The notes under the pieces: model-generated
What the model saw: only the letters and a program-made list of their open reading frames with translations
Told to the model about the DNA's origin: nothing
The model's database searches: none
Program-made: the position numbers and the translations under genes
Shown here: in pieces, positions 51,966 to 60,538 of the stretch
Layout of the letters: each line of letters starts with the position of its first letter
How positions within the stretch are numbered: position 1 is the first letter of the stretch
Assembly: GCF_030159855.1 (NCBI RefSeq)
Contig: NZ_BSNG01000001.1
Location: 310,001-374,000, forward strand
From: Devosia yakushimensis
GTDB taxonomy: Bacteria > Pseudomonadota > Alphaproteobacteria > Rhizobiales > Devosiaceae
Length of the DNA: 64,000 nt
Direction of reading: 5' to 3'

Positions 51966-51997
51966 TTGGCTTGGGAGGGCCAAGGCGCAAAGACGCC
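51966..51997 (+). ncRNA. Structured 5' leader of the second chvE gene
   Basis: TTGGC/GCCAA (51966-51970, 51979-51983) encloses the same loop TTGGGAGG as in the first leader, followed by GGCG/CGCC (51984-51987, 51994-51997). One stem pair differs between the two copies in a compensated way (G-C versus T-A). Confidence 0.45.
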
Positions 51998-52132
51998 AAT
52001 GGGAGGGTCGAAGCAGACCGCCATCGCGTATTGTCCGGTTTCGTTCGATCATTGCGCCGCCTCAAGGCCGTGACGGACACCGTTTTTGCGCCTGCCTCCG
52101 CAAGACTGCACAACATCGTAAGGGAGACTAGA

Positions 52133-53206
52133 ATGAACATTCTGAAGTCGTTCGCGGCTGTCGCCTTGACTGGCGCTTTCGTGCTGGGCTCGGCAGGCCT
52201 GGCCATGGCCCAGGACAAGGGCACGATCGGCATTTCGATGCCGGAACAGACCACGCTGCGCTGGAACTCGGATGGTGCCGAGCTCAAGGCGGCGCTGGAG
52301 GCCAAGGGCTATACCGTCGACCTGCAATATGCCGGTGACGATATCCCCAACCAGCTCGCCCAGATCGAAAACATGGTCACCAAGGGCTCCAAGGCCCTGG
52401 TCATCGCGGCGCTTGACGGCACCACGCTCAGCGCCGTGCTGGAACAGGCCGCGGCCTCGGGGGTCAAGGTCATTGCCTATGACCGGCTGATCCGCGATAC
52501 GCCCAATGTGGACTATTACACCACATTCGACAATTTCAAGGTCGGCGTGCTGCAGGCCAACTCGATCCTCAAGGGGCTCGGCTATCCGGAAAAGCAGGGG
52601 CCGTTCAATATCGAGCTGTTCGGCGGTTCGCCCGACGATAACAACGCCTTCTTCTTCTATGACGGCGCCATGAGCGTGCTGCAGCCGCTGATCGATTCCG
52701 GCGTGCTGGTGGTCAAATCCGGCCAGACCGGCATGGACAAGGTGGGCACGCTGCGCTGGGACGGGGCGACTGCCCAGGCCCGCATGGATAATTTGCTCTC
52801 CGCCAATTATTCCGACGGCAGCCGGGTCGATGCGGTGCTCTCGCCCAATGATGGCGTGGCGCGCGGCATTCTCTCTTCGCTCAAGGGCATTGGCTATGGC
52901 TCGGGCGATCTGCCCTATCCGATCATTTCGGGGCAGGACGCCGAAGTCCCCTCGGTCAAGGCGATCATCGCCGGCGAGCAGTATTCCACAGTCTATAAGG
53001 ATACGCGCGAGCTGGCCCGGGTCACCGGCGACCTGGTCGACACCGTGTTGAGCGGTGGCACGCCCGAAGGGCTCGACACCACCACCTATAACAATGGGAT
53101 CAAGGTCGTGCCCTCGATCCTTCTCACGCCCTATGAAGTGGACGCGAGCAACTACAAGGAGCTCGTGGTTGACTCGGGCTACATCAAGGAAGAAGACCTG
53201 AAATAA
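52133..53206 (+). CDS. chvE: ChvE-like multiple sugar-binding protein (second copy)
   Basis: A 357-residue paralogue of the preceding protein, with signal peptide ending in AMAQ. It shares long identical runs with the first copy (QLAQIENMVTKG, KVIAYDRLIRDTPNVDYYTT, FGGSPDDNNAFFFYDGAMSV) and ends identically except for a few residues; differences concentrate at the N-terminus and at a loop about residues 235-260 (APYDGLSRGI versus SPNDGVARGI). It is followed by a terminator-like hairpin and gguA, so it is the copy directly fused to the transporter operon. Confidence 0.93.
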   Translation: MNILKSFAAVALTGAFVLGSAGLAMAQDKGTIGISMPEQTTLRWNSDGAELKAALEAKGYTVDLQYAGDDIPNQLAQIENMVTKGSKALVIAALDGTTLSAVLEQAAASGVKVIAYDRLIRDTPNVDYYTTFDNFKVGVLQANSILKGLGYPEKQGPFNIELFGGSPDDNNAFFFYDGAMSVLQPLIDSGVLVVKSGQTGMDKVGTLRWDGATAQARMDNLLSANYSDGSRVDAVLSPNDGVARGILSSLKGIGYGSGDLPYPIISGQDAEVPSVKAIIAGEQYSTVYKDTRELARVTGDLVDTVLSGGTPEGLDTTTYNNGIKVVPSILLTPYEVDASNYKELVVDSGYIKEEDLK

Positions 53207-53224
53207 AGGCGATTGACCAAACCG

Positions 53225-53249
53225 GGGGCTCGCAGATAAAGCGAGCCCC
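53225..53249 (+). terminator. Hairpin between second chvE and gguA
   Basis: GGGGCTCGC (53225-53233) and GCGAGCCCC (53241-53249) form a 9-base stem, 18 bases past the chvE stop. It has only a TT behind it, so it may attenuate rather than stop transcription into gguA. Confidence 0.65.
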
Positions 53250-53281
53250 TTCGCAACGACCCCCGTGCCGGTGAGTGCAGT

Positions 53282-54814
53282 ATGACCGAAACTATTCTAG
53301 AGATGCGCGGCATCACCAAGACGTTCCCCGGCGTCAAGGCGCTGCAGGATGTCAATCTCGATGTTCGCGAAGCCGAAATCCACGCCATCGTTGGCGAGAA
53401 CGGCGCCGGCAAGTCGACGCTGATGAAGGTGCTGAGCGGGGTCTATCCCTCCGGCAGTTATGACGGCCAGATCGTCTACAAGGGCGCCGAGCAACACTTC
53501 AAATCCATCCGCGACAGCGAGCATGTCGGCATCGTCATCATCCACCAGGAACTGGCGCTGGTGCCGCTGCTGTCGATCGCGGAAAACATCTTTCTGGGCA
53601 ATGAGCAGGCCAAGGGCGGCGTGATCGACTGGGACGAGACGCGCGATGGGGCGCGCAAGCTCTTGTCCATGGTCGGGCTCAAGGAAGACCCCGATACGCT
53701 GGTGACCAATATCGGGGTGGGCAAGCAGCAATTGGTGGAGATTGCCAAGGCCTTGTCCAAAGAGGTCAAGCTACTGATCCTGGACGAACCCACGGCCAGC
53801 CTCTCCGAGAAGGATAGCGCGGCTTTGCTCGACCTGCTGGTCGAATTCCGCCGCCAGGGCATTACCTCGATCCTGATCTCCCACAAGCTCAACGAAATCA
53901 GCAAGGTCGCCGACCGGATCACCGTGATCCGCGACGGACGGACCATCGAGACCATGAACAAGGAGCAGATCTCGGAAGACCGGATCATCACCTCAATGGT
54001 GGGCCGCTCGCTCGATGATCGCTATCCCAGCCGCACGCCGCAGGTGGGCGAAGTGGTGTTCGAGGTCAAGAACTGGAGCGTCTATCACCCCCAGCATCGC
54101 GACCGGCAGGTGATCAAGAATATCGACCTCAATGTCCGCAAGGGCGAAGTGGTCGGCATTGCCGGGCTGATGGGTTCGGGCCGCACCGAATTTGCCATGA
54201 GCCTGTTCGGCAAATCCTACGGCCAGAAGATTTCGGGCGAGGTTTTCCTGCATGGCAAGAAGATCGATACCTCAAGCGTCGGCAAGGCCGTGTCGCATGG
54301 CATTGCCTACGCCACCGAGGACCGCAAGACCTATGGTCTCAACCTCATCGACCACATCAAGAACAATACGACCCTGGCCAACCTGGCGGGCGTGTCGCGC
54401 TTTGGGGTGATCGACGACCTGGCGGAACTCGACGCCGCCAATGACTATCGCAGGCGCACCAATATCCGCTCCTCGAGCGTCTATCAGGTGACGGGCAATC
54501 TCTCGGGCGGCAATCAGCAGAAGGTGGTGCTCAGCAAGTGGCTGTTCGCCAATCCGGAAATCCTGATCCTGGACGAGCCGACGCGCGGCATCGATGTCGG
54601 CGCGAAATATGAAATCTATACCATCATCAACCAGCTGGCGGCGCAGGGTAAGGCGATCCTGGTCATTTCCTCGGAAATGCCCGAACTGCTCGGCATCACC
54701 GACCGGCTCTATGTAATGAACGAAGGCCGCATGGTGGGCGAGATGCCCACTGCCGAGGCGAGCCAGGAAAAGATCATGCGCGCGATCGTTCGCGCGGAAG
54801 GGAAGGCATCATGA
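53282..54814 (+). CDS. gguA: Multiple sugar ABC transporter ATP-binding protein
   Basis: A 510-residue protein with two tandem ABC domains, as in XylG/MglA/GguA. The first has Walker A GENGAGKST and Walker B LLILDEPTASL; the second has a degenerate Walker A (GLMGSGRTE) and LSGGNQQKVVLSKWL, LILDEPTRGIDVG. It energises GguB with ChvE as receptor. It overlaps gguB by four bases. A stretch of about 50 more residues than in MglA is not evident, so it is of usual length. Confidence 0.94.
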   Translation: MTETILEMRGITKTFPGVKALQDVNLDVREAEIHAIVGENGAGKSTLMKVLSGVYPSGSYDGQIVYKGAEQHFKSIRDSEHVGIVIIHQELALVPLLSIAENIFLGNEQAKGGVIDWDETRDGARKLLSMVGLKEDPDTLVTNIGVGKQQLVEIAKALSKEVKLLILDEPTASLSEKDSAALLDLLVEFRRQGITSILISHKLNEISKVADRITVIRDGRTIETMNKEQISEDRIITSMVGRSLDDRYPSRTPQVGEVVFEVKNWSVYHPQHRDRQVIKNIDLNVRKGEVVGIAGLMGSGRTEFAMSLFGKSYGQKISGEVFLHGKKIDTSSVGKAVSHGIAYATEDRKTYGLNLIDHIKNNTTLANLAGVSRFGVIDDLAELDAANDYRRRTNIRSSSVYQVTGNLSGGNQQKVVLSKWLFANPEILILDEPTRGIDVGAKYEIYTIINQLAAQGKAILVISSEMPELLGITDRLYVMNEGRMVGEMPTAEASQEKIMRAIVRAEGKAS

Positions 54815-56091
54815 CCACAGAAACCGCCCCGTCGGGCGTTACCGCGACCGGCGAAAAGGTCAAGGTTCAGGAACTCAGCGTCTGGGGCGCGCTCCAGGCC
54901 AATATGCGCGATTACGGGCTCATGCTGGCGCTGATCCTGATCATGCTGTTCTTCCAGTATTTCACCAATGGCGTGCTGTTCAAGCCGGTGAACCTGACCA
55001 ATATCATCCTGCAGAACAGCTATATCATCGTGATGGCGCTGGGCATGCTGCTGGTCATCGTGGCCGGGCATATCGACCTGTCGGTCGGCTCGGTTTCGGG
55101 CTTTGTGGGCGCGCTCGCGGCCATGCTGATGGTGGGCTGGCGGTTTCCGCCCGAATTCGCGTTCCTCGCCAATCCCTTCGTTGCCGGGGCGATCTGCATC
55201 GTGGTGGGCGCGGTGATCGGGGCGGCGCAGGGGTATCTGATCGCCTATCACAAGATCCCCAGCTTCATCGTAACGCTGGCCGGCATGCTGATCTTCAAGG
55301 GGCTGTCGCTGGCCATCCTGGCCGGCAAGTCGGTGGGCCCGTTCCCGGCCGAATTCCAGCTGCTGTCGGCCGGCTTCATCCCCGATGTGATCGGACCGAC
55401 CAAACTGGTGGAGGCTAGCGAAGGCGTGCAGGCCGTAACCCTGCATACCACCAGTCTCGTCATCGCCATTCTCGGCGTGGTGGCCATGATCGGCTTTGCC
55501 ATTCACGGCCGGGCCCGCCGCAAGGCGCGTGGCTATGAAAGCGAGCCGTTCGGCCTCTTCGTCGCCAAGAACCTGGTGGTGGCCGCCATCGTGCTGTTCT
55601 TCGGCTATATGCTGGCCTCCTATCGCGGGCTGCCCAACGTGCTGGTGGTGATGGCGCTGCTGATCGCGCTCTTTGTGTTCATCACCAAGCGCATGACCTT
55701 TGGCCGCCGCATCTACGCACTGGGCGGGAACCTCAAGGCCGCTGCGCTGTCGGGCATCAAGACCGAGCGGCTGACCTTTTATGTGTTTGCCATTATGGGC
55801 GCGCTGGCGGCGCTGGCCGGCATGATCTATGCGGCCCGCCTCAACTCGGCCACGCCCAAGGCCGGGCAGGGGCTGGAGCTGGACGTGATCGCCTCGGTGT
55901 TCATCGGCGGCGCTTCGGCGCTGGGCGGCGTGGGTGCCGTGGCCGGCGCGGTGATCGGCGCCTTCATCATGGGCGTGATGAACAACGGCATGTCGATCAT
56001 GGGCGTCAACATCGATTGGCAGCAGATGATCAAGGGCATCGTGCTGCTGGCCGCGGTGTTCTTCGACCTCTACAACAAGAACAAGGCCTGA
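54811..56091 (+). CDS. gguB: Multiple sugar ABC transporter permease
   Basis: A 426-residue inner-membrane permease of the XylH/MglC/GguB family, with about ten helices, GMLLVIVAGHIDLSVGSVSGFVGA near 75-100 and ASVFIGGASALGGVGAVAGAVIGA near 365-390. The ATG start overlaps the gguA stop. A strong terminator follows. The third gene of the Agrobacterium operon, gguC, is not present here. Confidence 0.94.
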   Translation: MTTETAPSGVTATGEKVKVQELSVWGALQANMRDYGLMLALILIMLFFQYFTNGVLFKPVNLTNIILQNSYIIVMALGMLLVIVAGHIDLSVGSVSGFVGALAAMLMVGWRFPPEFAFLANPFVAGAICIVVGAVIGAAQGYLIAYHKIPSFIVTLAGMLIFKGLSLAILAGKSVGPFPAEFQLLSAGFIPDVIGPTKLVEASEGVQAVTLHTTSLVIAILGVVAMIGFAIHGRARRKARGYESEPFGLFVAKNLVVAAIVLFFGYMLASYRGLPNVLVVMALLIALFVFITKRMTFGRRIYALGGNLKAAALSGIKTERLTFYVFAIMGALAALAGMIYAARLNSATPKAGQGLELDVIASVFIGGASALGGVGAVAGAVIGAFIMGVMNNGMSIMGVNIDWQQMIKGIVLLAAVFFDLYNKNKA

Positions 56092-56111
56092 TTTTTCGGG
56101 CTTTGCGCATC

Positions 56112-56140
56112 AAGCCGCCGGGGTGACCCGGCGGCTTTTT
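56112..56140 (+). terminator. Rho-independent terminator after gguB
   Basis: AAGCCGCCGGG (56112-56122) pairs with CCCGGCGGCTT (56127-56137) over loop GTGA and is followed by T residues. It ends the chvE-gguAB operon. Confidence 0.85.
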
Positions 56141-56279
56141 GCTGGCCTGCTTGGATTGCTGCTCCCGAGGGCCACGATGGCTGGCAGGCCGCCAACATTG
56201 ATCTGCCAAGGTTCCCAAGCAATCATGTCGTGCCGGCCCGACTCAAGCGGGGCGGCCATTCATTTTCGATCGGCCCATA

Positions 56280-57329
56280 ATGCTTACCTATCTGTCCGAG
56301 TTCATTGCTCCCTATTGGGGACCGGCGCGACTGTTCACCTCCTATACCGTGCTGGCGACATTGGGGGCGCTGGTCTCGGCCATGCTGTCGCTGCTGGTGC
56401 TGCCGCGCATCTGGCACGTCCTGACCACCGACAAGGGCCGGGCGCATGCTGTCAACGCGGAAGAAAGCGTGGGCAAGCCGGTGGGGGTAGGGGGCTTCAT
56501 CGTGCTGATCACGGTGGGCGTCGTGGTGGTCTGCCTGCCCTATGATCCCAAAATCTATTTTTGCCTGGGCGCGCTGCTGATCGCCTCGGGCGTCGGCTAT
56601 GTCGATGACCGGACGCCGGGCGGGCTGAGCGAATTGACGCTGGGGCTGACCGATCTCGCCATAGCGCTATTTGTCTGCATGGTGTTGATGGGCGGCAATG
56701 CCACCGAAGTCTGGCTGCCCTTTACCTCGGCGCATATTACCCTGCCCTGGTGGGGCGGGGTGCTGCTCTATACCCCGGTCATCTGGCTGTGCATCAATGC
56801 GGTCAATTGCAATGACGGCGTGGATGGAGTGTCCGGCACGCTCTCATCGGTCACGATCTGCGTGCTGGGCCTGCTGCTGTATTTCGTGGTGGGCGATGCC
56901 AACAATGCCAAATACCTGTTGATCCCCTACAATCCCGACGCGGCCAGCTGGGCGCTGGCGGCGGCGGTGTTTTGCGGCGCGATCCTGGGCTATCTCTGGC
57001 ACAATGCGCCGCCCAGCGCGGCCCTGATGGGCGATGCGGGATCGCGGCCTATCGGGCTGTTTGTCGGCATGTGCGTGGTGGTCACCGGCAATCCGGCGAC
57101 GGTGTTTTTCGTCGGCGCGCTGTTGCTGTTCAATGGCGCGACGGGGCTGGCCAAGGTGGCGCTGATGCGGCTGTTCGGCTGGCGGATTTTGGGATCGATC
57201 CGGTTTCCGTTCCACGATCATGTGCGCAAGAACCTGCACTGGTCCAATGCGCAGGTGTTGTTGCGGTTTTTGCTCATCCATGTGGCGAGTATCTGGCTGC
57301 TGGTGATCCTGTTGATCAAGGTGCGGTAG
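56280..57329 (+). CDS. MraY/WecA-like polyprenyl-phosphate sugar-phosphate transferase
   Basis: A 349-residue membrane protein with about ten helices. Conserved motifs of the family are GKPVGVGGFIVL, the metal-binding VDDRTPGG, NAVNCNDGVDGVSG, and ALMGDAGSRPIGL; the late MraY His-rich motif appears only as FPFHDHVRKN. It would transfer a sugar-1-phosphate to undecaprenyl phosphate. The changed motifs and lack of mur genes nearby make a role in a separate glycan or polymer more likely than in peptidoglycan. A hairpin at 57343-57362 follows. Confidence 0.82.
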   Translation: MLTYLSEFIAPYWGPARLFTSYTVLATLGALVSAMLSLLVLPRIWHVLTTDKGRAHAVNAEESVGKPVGVGGFIVLITVGVVVVCLPYDPKIYFCLGALLIASGVGYVDDRTPGGLSELTLGLTDLAIALFVCMVLMGGNATEVWLPFTSAHITLPWWGGVLLYTPVIWLCINAVNCNDGVDGVSGTLSSVTICVLGLLLYFVVGDANNAKYLLIPYNPDAASWALAAAVFCGAILGYLWHNAPPSAALMGDAGSRPIGLFVGMCVVVTGNPATVFFVGALLLFNGATGLAKVALMRLFGWRILGSIRFPFHDHVRKNLHWSNAQVLLRFLLIHVASIWLLVILLIKVR

Positions 57330-57342
57330 GAGCAAAGAATGG

Positions 57343-57362
57343 ATTCCCGCCTGCGCGGGAAT
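57343..57362. repeat. Short hairpin between convergent genes
   Basis: ATTCCCGC (57343-57350) and GCGGGAAT (57355-57362) with a 4-base loop. This resembles a commonly dispersed proteobacterial palindrome and lies in the 78-base gap between the convergent transferase and RND genes. Confidence 0.65.
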
Positions 57363-57407
57363 GACGTTGGGGGTGGGGCGAGTTGGGGCAAGAGCCGTGA
57401 TACCGGA

Positions 57408-60400
57408 TTACTCCGCCGGCTCGCCAATCCCGTTGACTGCATCCAGCTCCCGTTCCAACCTTGCTTCTTCCTCGACCTTGGGTTTGCTGAAGCGGGCCAT
57501 CAGGAGATACGCGACCGGCGTCAGGTAGAGGGTCGAAACGGCGGCAAAGCTCAGGCCGCCGACCATGACCCAGCCCAACGCAGCACGCGCTTCGGCGCCG
57601 GCGCCGCTGGCCAGCACCAAAGGCAGGCCGCCCAGGATGGTGGCGATCATGGTCATCATCACGGGCCGCAGGCGGATATTGGAGGCTTCCTCGATGGCTT
57701 CGCGCACCGGCATGCCGCGGTCGCGCAATTGGTTGGCGAATTCGACGATGAGGATGCCATTCTTGGCCATGATGCCGACCACCAGGACCAGGCCGATCTG
57801 GCTGAAGATGTTCAGACTCCCTCCGGTGACCAAGAGCGCATACAGCGCCGCGGCAACGCCGAAGGGCACGGTGGTCATGACGATGACGGCGCTCCACACG
57901 CTTTCAAATTGCGCGGCGAGAACGAGCAGGATGATGACCAGTGCGAAGCCGAAGGTGACGAAGAGGCCGTTGGTGGATTCGCCCAGCGTCTTGGCTTCGG
58001 CCAGCGGCAGGATTGAGGTGCCTTCGGGCAGGATGGGGCGGGCCATTTCGAGCATCTGGCTATAGGCGTCGCCCAGGGCGAGGCCGTCTTCAAGGCTTGC
58101 CGTGACATTGACGGCGCGGCGCTGCGCTTCGCGCCGCAGGGTGGGCGGCACGGCGGATTCGGTGATGGTGGCTATGGTGGACATAGGCACATAACGCCCG
58201 TCGCCGGTGCGTACGAAGAGGCTTTCGAGGTCGCGCGGATCGTTGATCGGATTGCTGGTCGAGACCATGCGCACGGTGTAGCTGGTATCATCGATGAAGA
58301 CATTGCCGATATCGCTGCCGTCGATCATGGCCTGCATGGTGGAGGCAAGGCCGTTGATGTCGATGCCCAGCGCGTCGGCGCGCTCGCGATTGACACTCAG
58401 GGTCAGTTGCGGCTGGGTCGTATCGAAATTGACCGTGACGCGGCCGAAGCGGCCATCTTCTTCCATGAGATCGGCAATGGTTTCGGCGGTGTCGGCCAGC
58501 ACGGTGTAATTGGAGCCGACCACGGCAAATTGCAGGCCGGAGCCGCCACCGCGAATGCCCAGGGAATTGCCCTGGCCCACCGAGGCGCGCACGCCGGGCA
58601 CCTGGGCCATGAGCGCGGTGATATCGGCGGCAATCTGCTGCTGGCTGCGCTGCCGCTCGCCCCAGGGCGCCAGTGTCAGGGTCAGCGAGCCGCCGCTGCC
58701 CCAGCCGGAGAGCACGAAGATGGAGCGCACTTCGCCATTGGCAACGAAGGGTTGCAGCATGGTTTCGACCGTGGTGAGCTGGGTGCGGATATAGTCGAGG
58801 CTTGCTGTGGTGGGCGCCTGGATGCGCAGCTGGATTTGCGAGCGATCCTCGGGCGGGGTGATTTCCTGGCGCAGATTGCCATAGACGAAATAGGACGAGG
58901 CGGCAAAGAGCAGCGCGATCAGCACCACGACGAAGGGATTGGCCAGCGCGACACGCAGCGTCACCCGGTAGAAGCGGGCACAGGCCCGGCCAAAGGCGCC
59001 CAGAATGCCGCCATGGCTCTTGTGCTCGCCTTGCTTGAGGAAGCGCGAGGCGATCATCGGGCCCATGGAGAGGGCGACGATGGAGGAGAGCAGCACGGCG
59101 ATGGCGAGGGTGAAGCCGAATTCGCGGAACAGCCGGCCCGTCTGCCCCGAGAGGAACGAGAGCGGGATGAAGACGGCGGCCAGGGTCAGCGTGGTGGCGA
59201 TAACAGCGAAAAACACTTCCTGGGTGCCGAGCACAGCGGCGGCGCGGGGACCGGCGCCCATGCCTTTGCGCCGCACGATATTTTCCAGCACGACAATGGC
59301 GTCATCGACCACCAGGCCCGTCGCCAGCACCAGCGCCAAAAGGGTGATGATGTTGAGCGAAAAGCCCATGGCATAGATGCCCGCCACAGCGCCGAGCAGG
59401 GCGATGGGCATGGAAATGGCGGGAACGATGGTGGCCCGCCAATCGAGCAGGAAGAGGAAGATGATGGCGACGACCACGACCAGCGCCACGATCAGCGCGA
59501 TCTCGACCTCATGCAGCGCACCTTCGATGAACACGGCATCGTCGCTGGAAATGGTGACTTCGGCGCCGGCCGGCAGGGTCTGGTTCAGCACCGCGACGGC
59601 ATTGTGAATGCCTTGGGAAATCTCGATCGTATTGGACTGGGCCTGGCGGATAATGCCCAGGCCAATGCCTGGCTTGCCATTGGAGCGGAGCGATGAAGTG
59701 CTGGCGGAGGCGTCGAACACGACGCTGGCCACATCGCCCAGAAGCGTGCGGCCATTGATGATGATATCCTCGAAATCCTGCGGCGTCGTGACCTCGGAAA
59801 TGGCGCGGACGGTGATGTTCTGGTTGGGGCCGTTGATCGAGCCGGCGGGGGTGTCGAAGGCGATGGTGGCGAGCGCATTGCGCACATCGGCCACGGTCAG
59901 GCCATGGCTGGCGAGCTTGACCGGGTCGACATCGACATCGAAGGTGGTTTCGCGCGTGCCATAGACCTGCACCTCGGCAACGCCGGCGACGGCGCCGAGA
60001 CGTTCGGAAATCACGTCTTCGACCAAGGTGCTCAAGTCGCCCATGCTCATGGTGTCGGAGGTGACGGCGAGCTGCATTACCGGCTGGGCGTCGGAATCGG
60101 CCTTGAAGATCACCGGATCGTCGACATTGTCGGGCAGGGAACGGCCGATGCGGCTGAGGGCATCGCGCACATCGGAGGTGGCGACATCGAGATTGGTGCT
60201 GTCGGAAAATTCGAGAGTGACCCGGCTCTGCCCGGTCGAGGAGCTGGAGGAAATGCCGGTGACGCCCTGGACGCGGGCGACGGCGCCTTCCACCACAGCG
60301 GTAATTTCGCGATCCATGGTTTCGGCGGCGGCGCCGGTGAAACTGGTGGAGATGGTGAGCACGGGCTGCTCGACGCTGGGCAATTCGCGCACTTCGGCGC

Positions 60401-60521
60401 CCAGCAGGGCCGCGAGCCCGGCCACCACGATCATGGCATTGATCACGACCGCCAGGACCGGACGGCGCACGAAGAGCGCCGCCAAGGTTCCGCCACGTTC
60501 GTTCTTCTGGGCAATCGACAT
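57408..60521 (-). CDS. RND-family efflux transporter
   Basis: A 1037-residue resistance-nodulation-division pump of the HAE1/AcrB group, with twelve helices and two large periplasmic loops. The proton-relay Asp pair is present in LATGLVVDDAIVVLENI, and PAGAEVTISSDD and GTSILPLAEAK lie in the porter domain. It is downstream of its HlyD partner (17-base gap). No outer-membrane factor gene is present, so a general TolC must be used. Confidence 0.93.
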   Translation of the reverse strand: MSIAQKNERGGTLAALFVRRPVLAVVINAMIVVAGLAALLGAEVRELPSVEQPVLTISTSFTGAAAETMDREITAVVEGAVARVQGVTGISSSSSTGQSRVTLEFSDSTNLDVATSDVRDALSRIGRSLPDNVDDPVIFKADSDAQPVMQLAVTSDTMSMGDLSTLVEDVISERLGAVAGVAEVQVYGTRETTFDVDVDPVKLASHGLTVADVRNALATIAFDTPAGSINGPNQNITVRAISEVTTPQDFEDIIINGRTLLGDVASVVFDASASTSSLRSNGKPGIGLGIIRQAQSNTIEISQGIHNAVAVLNQTLPAGAEVTISSDDAVFIEGALHEVEIALIVALVVVVAIIFLFLLDWRATIVPAISMPIALLGAVAGIYAMGFSLNIITLLALVLATGLVVDDAIVVLENIVRRKGMGAGPRAAAVLGTQEVFFAVIATTLTLAAVFIPLSFLSGQTGRLFREFGFTLAIAVLLSSIVALSMGPMIASRFLKQGEHKSHGGILGAFGRACARFYRVTLRVALANPFVVVLIALLFAASSYFVYGNLRQEITPPEDRSQIQLRIQAPTTASLDYIRTQLTTVETMLQPFVANGEVRSIFVLSGWGSGGSLTLTLAPWGERQRSQQQIAADITALMAQVPGVRASVGQGNSLGIRGGGSGLQFAVVGSNYTVLADTAETIADLMEEDGRFGRVTVNFDTTQPQLTLSVNRERADALGIDINGLASTMQAMIDGSDIGNVFIDDTSYTVRMVSTSNPINDPRDLESLFVRTGDGRYVPMSTIATITESAVPPTLRREAQRRAVNVTASLEDGLALGDAYSQMLEMARPILPEGTSILPLAEAKTLGESTNGLFVTFGFALVIILLVLAAQFESVWSAVIVMTTVPFGVAAALYALLVTGGSLNIFSQIGLVLVVGIMAKNGILIVEFANQLRDRGMPVREAIEEASNIRLRPVMMTMIATILGGLPLVLASGAGAEARAALGWVMVGGLSFAAVSTLYLTPVAYLLMARFSKPKVEEEARLERELDAVNGIGEPAE

Positions 60522-60538
60522 TGGCGGTCCTTATCGGA

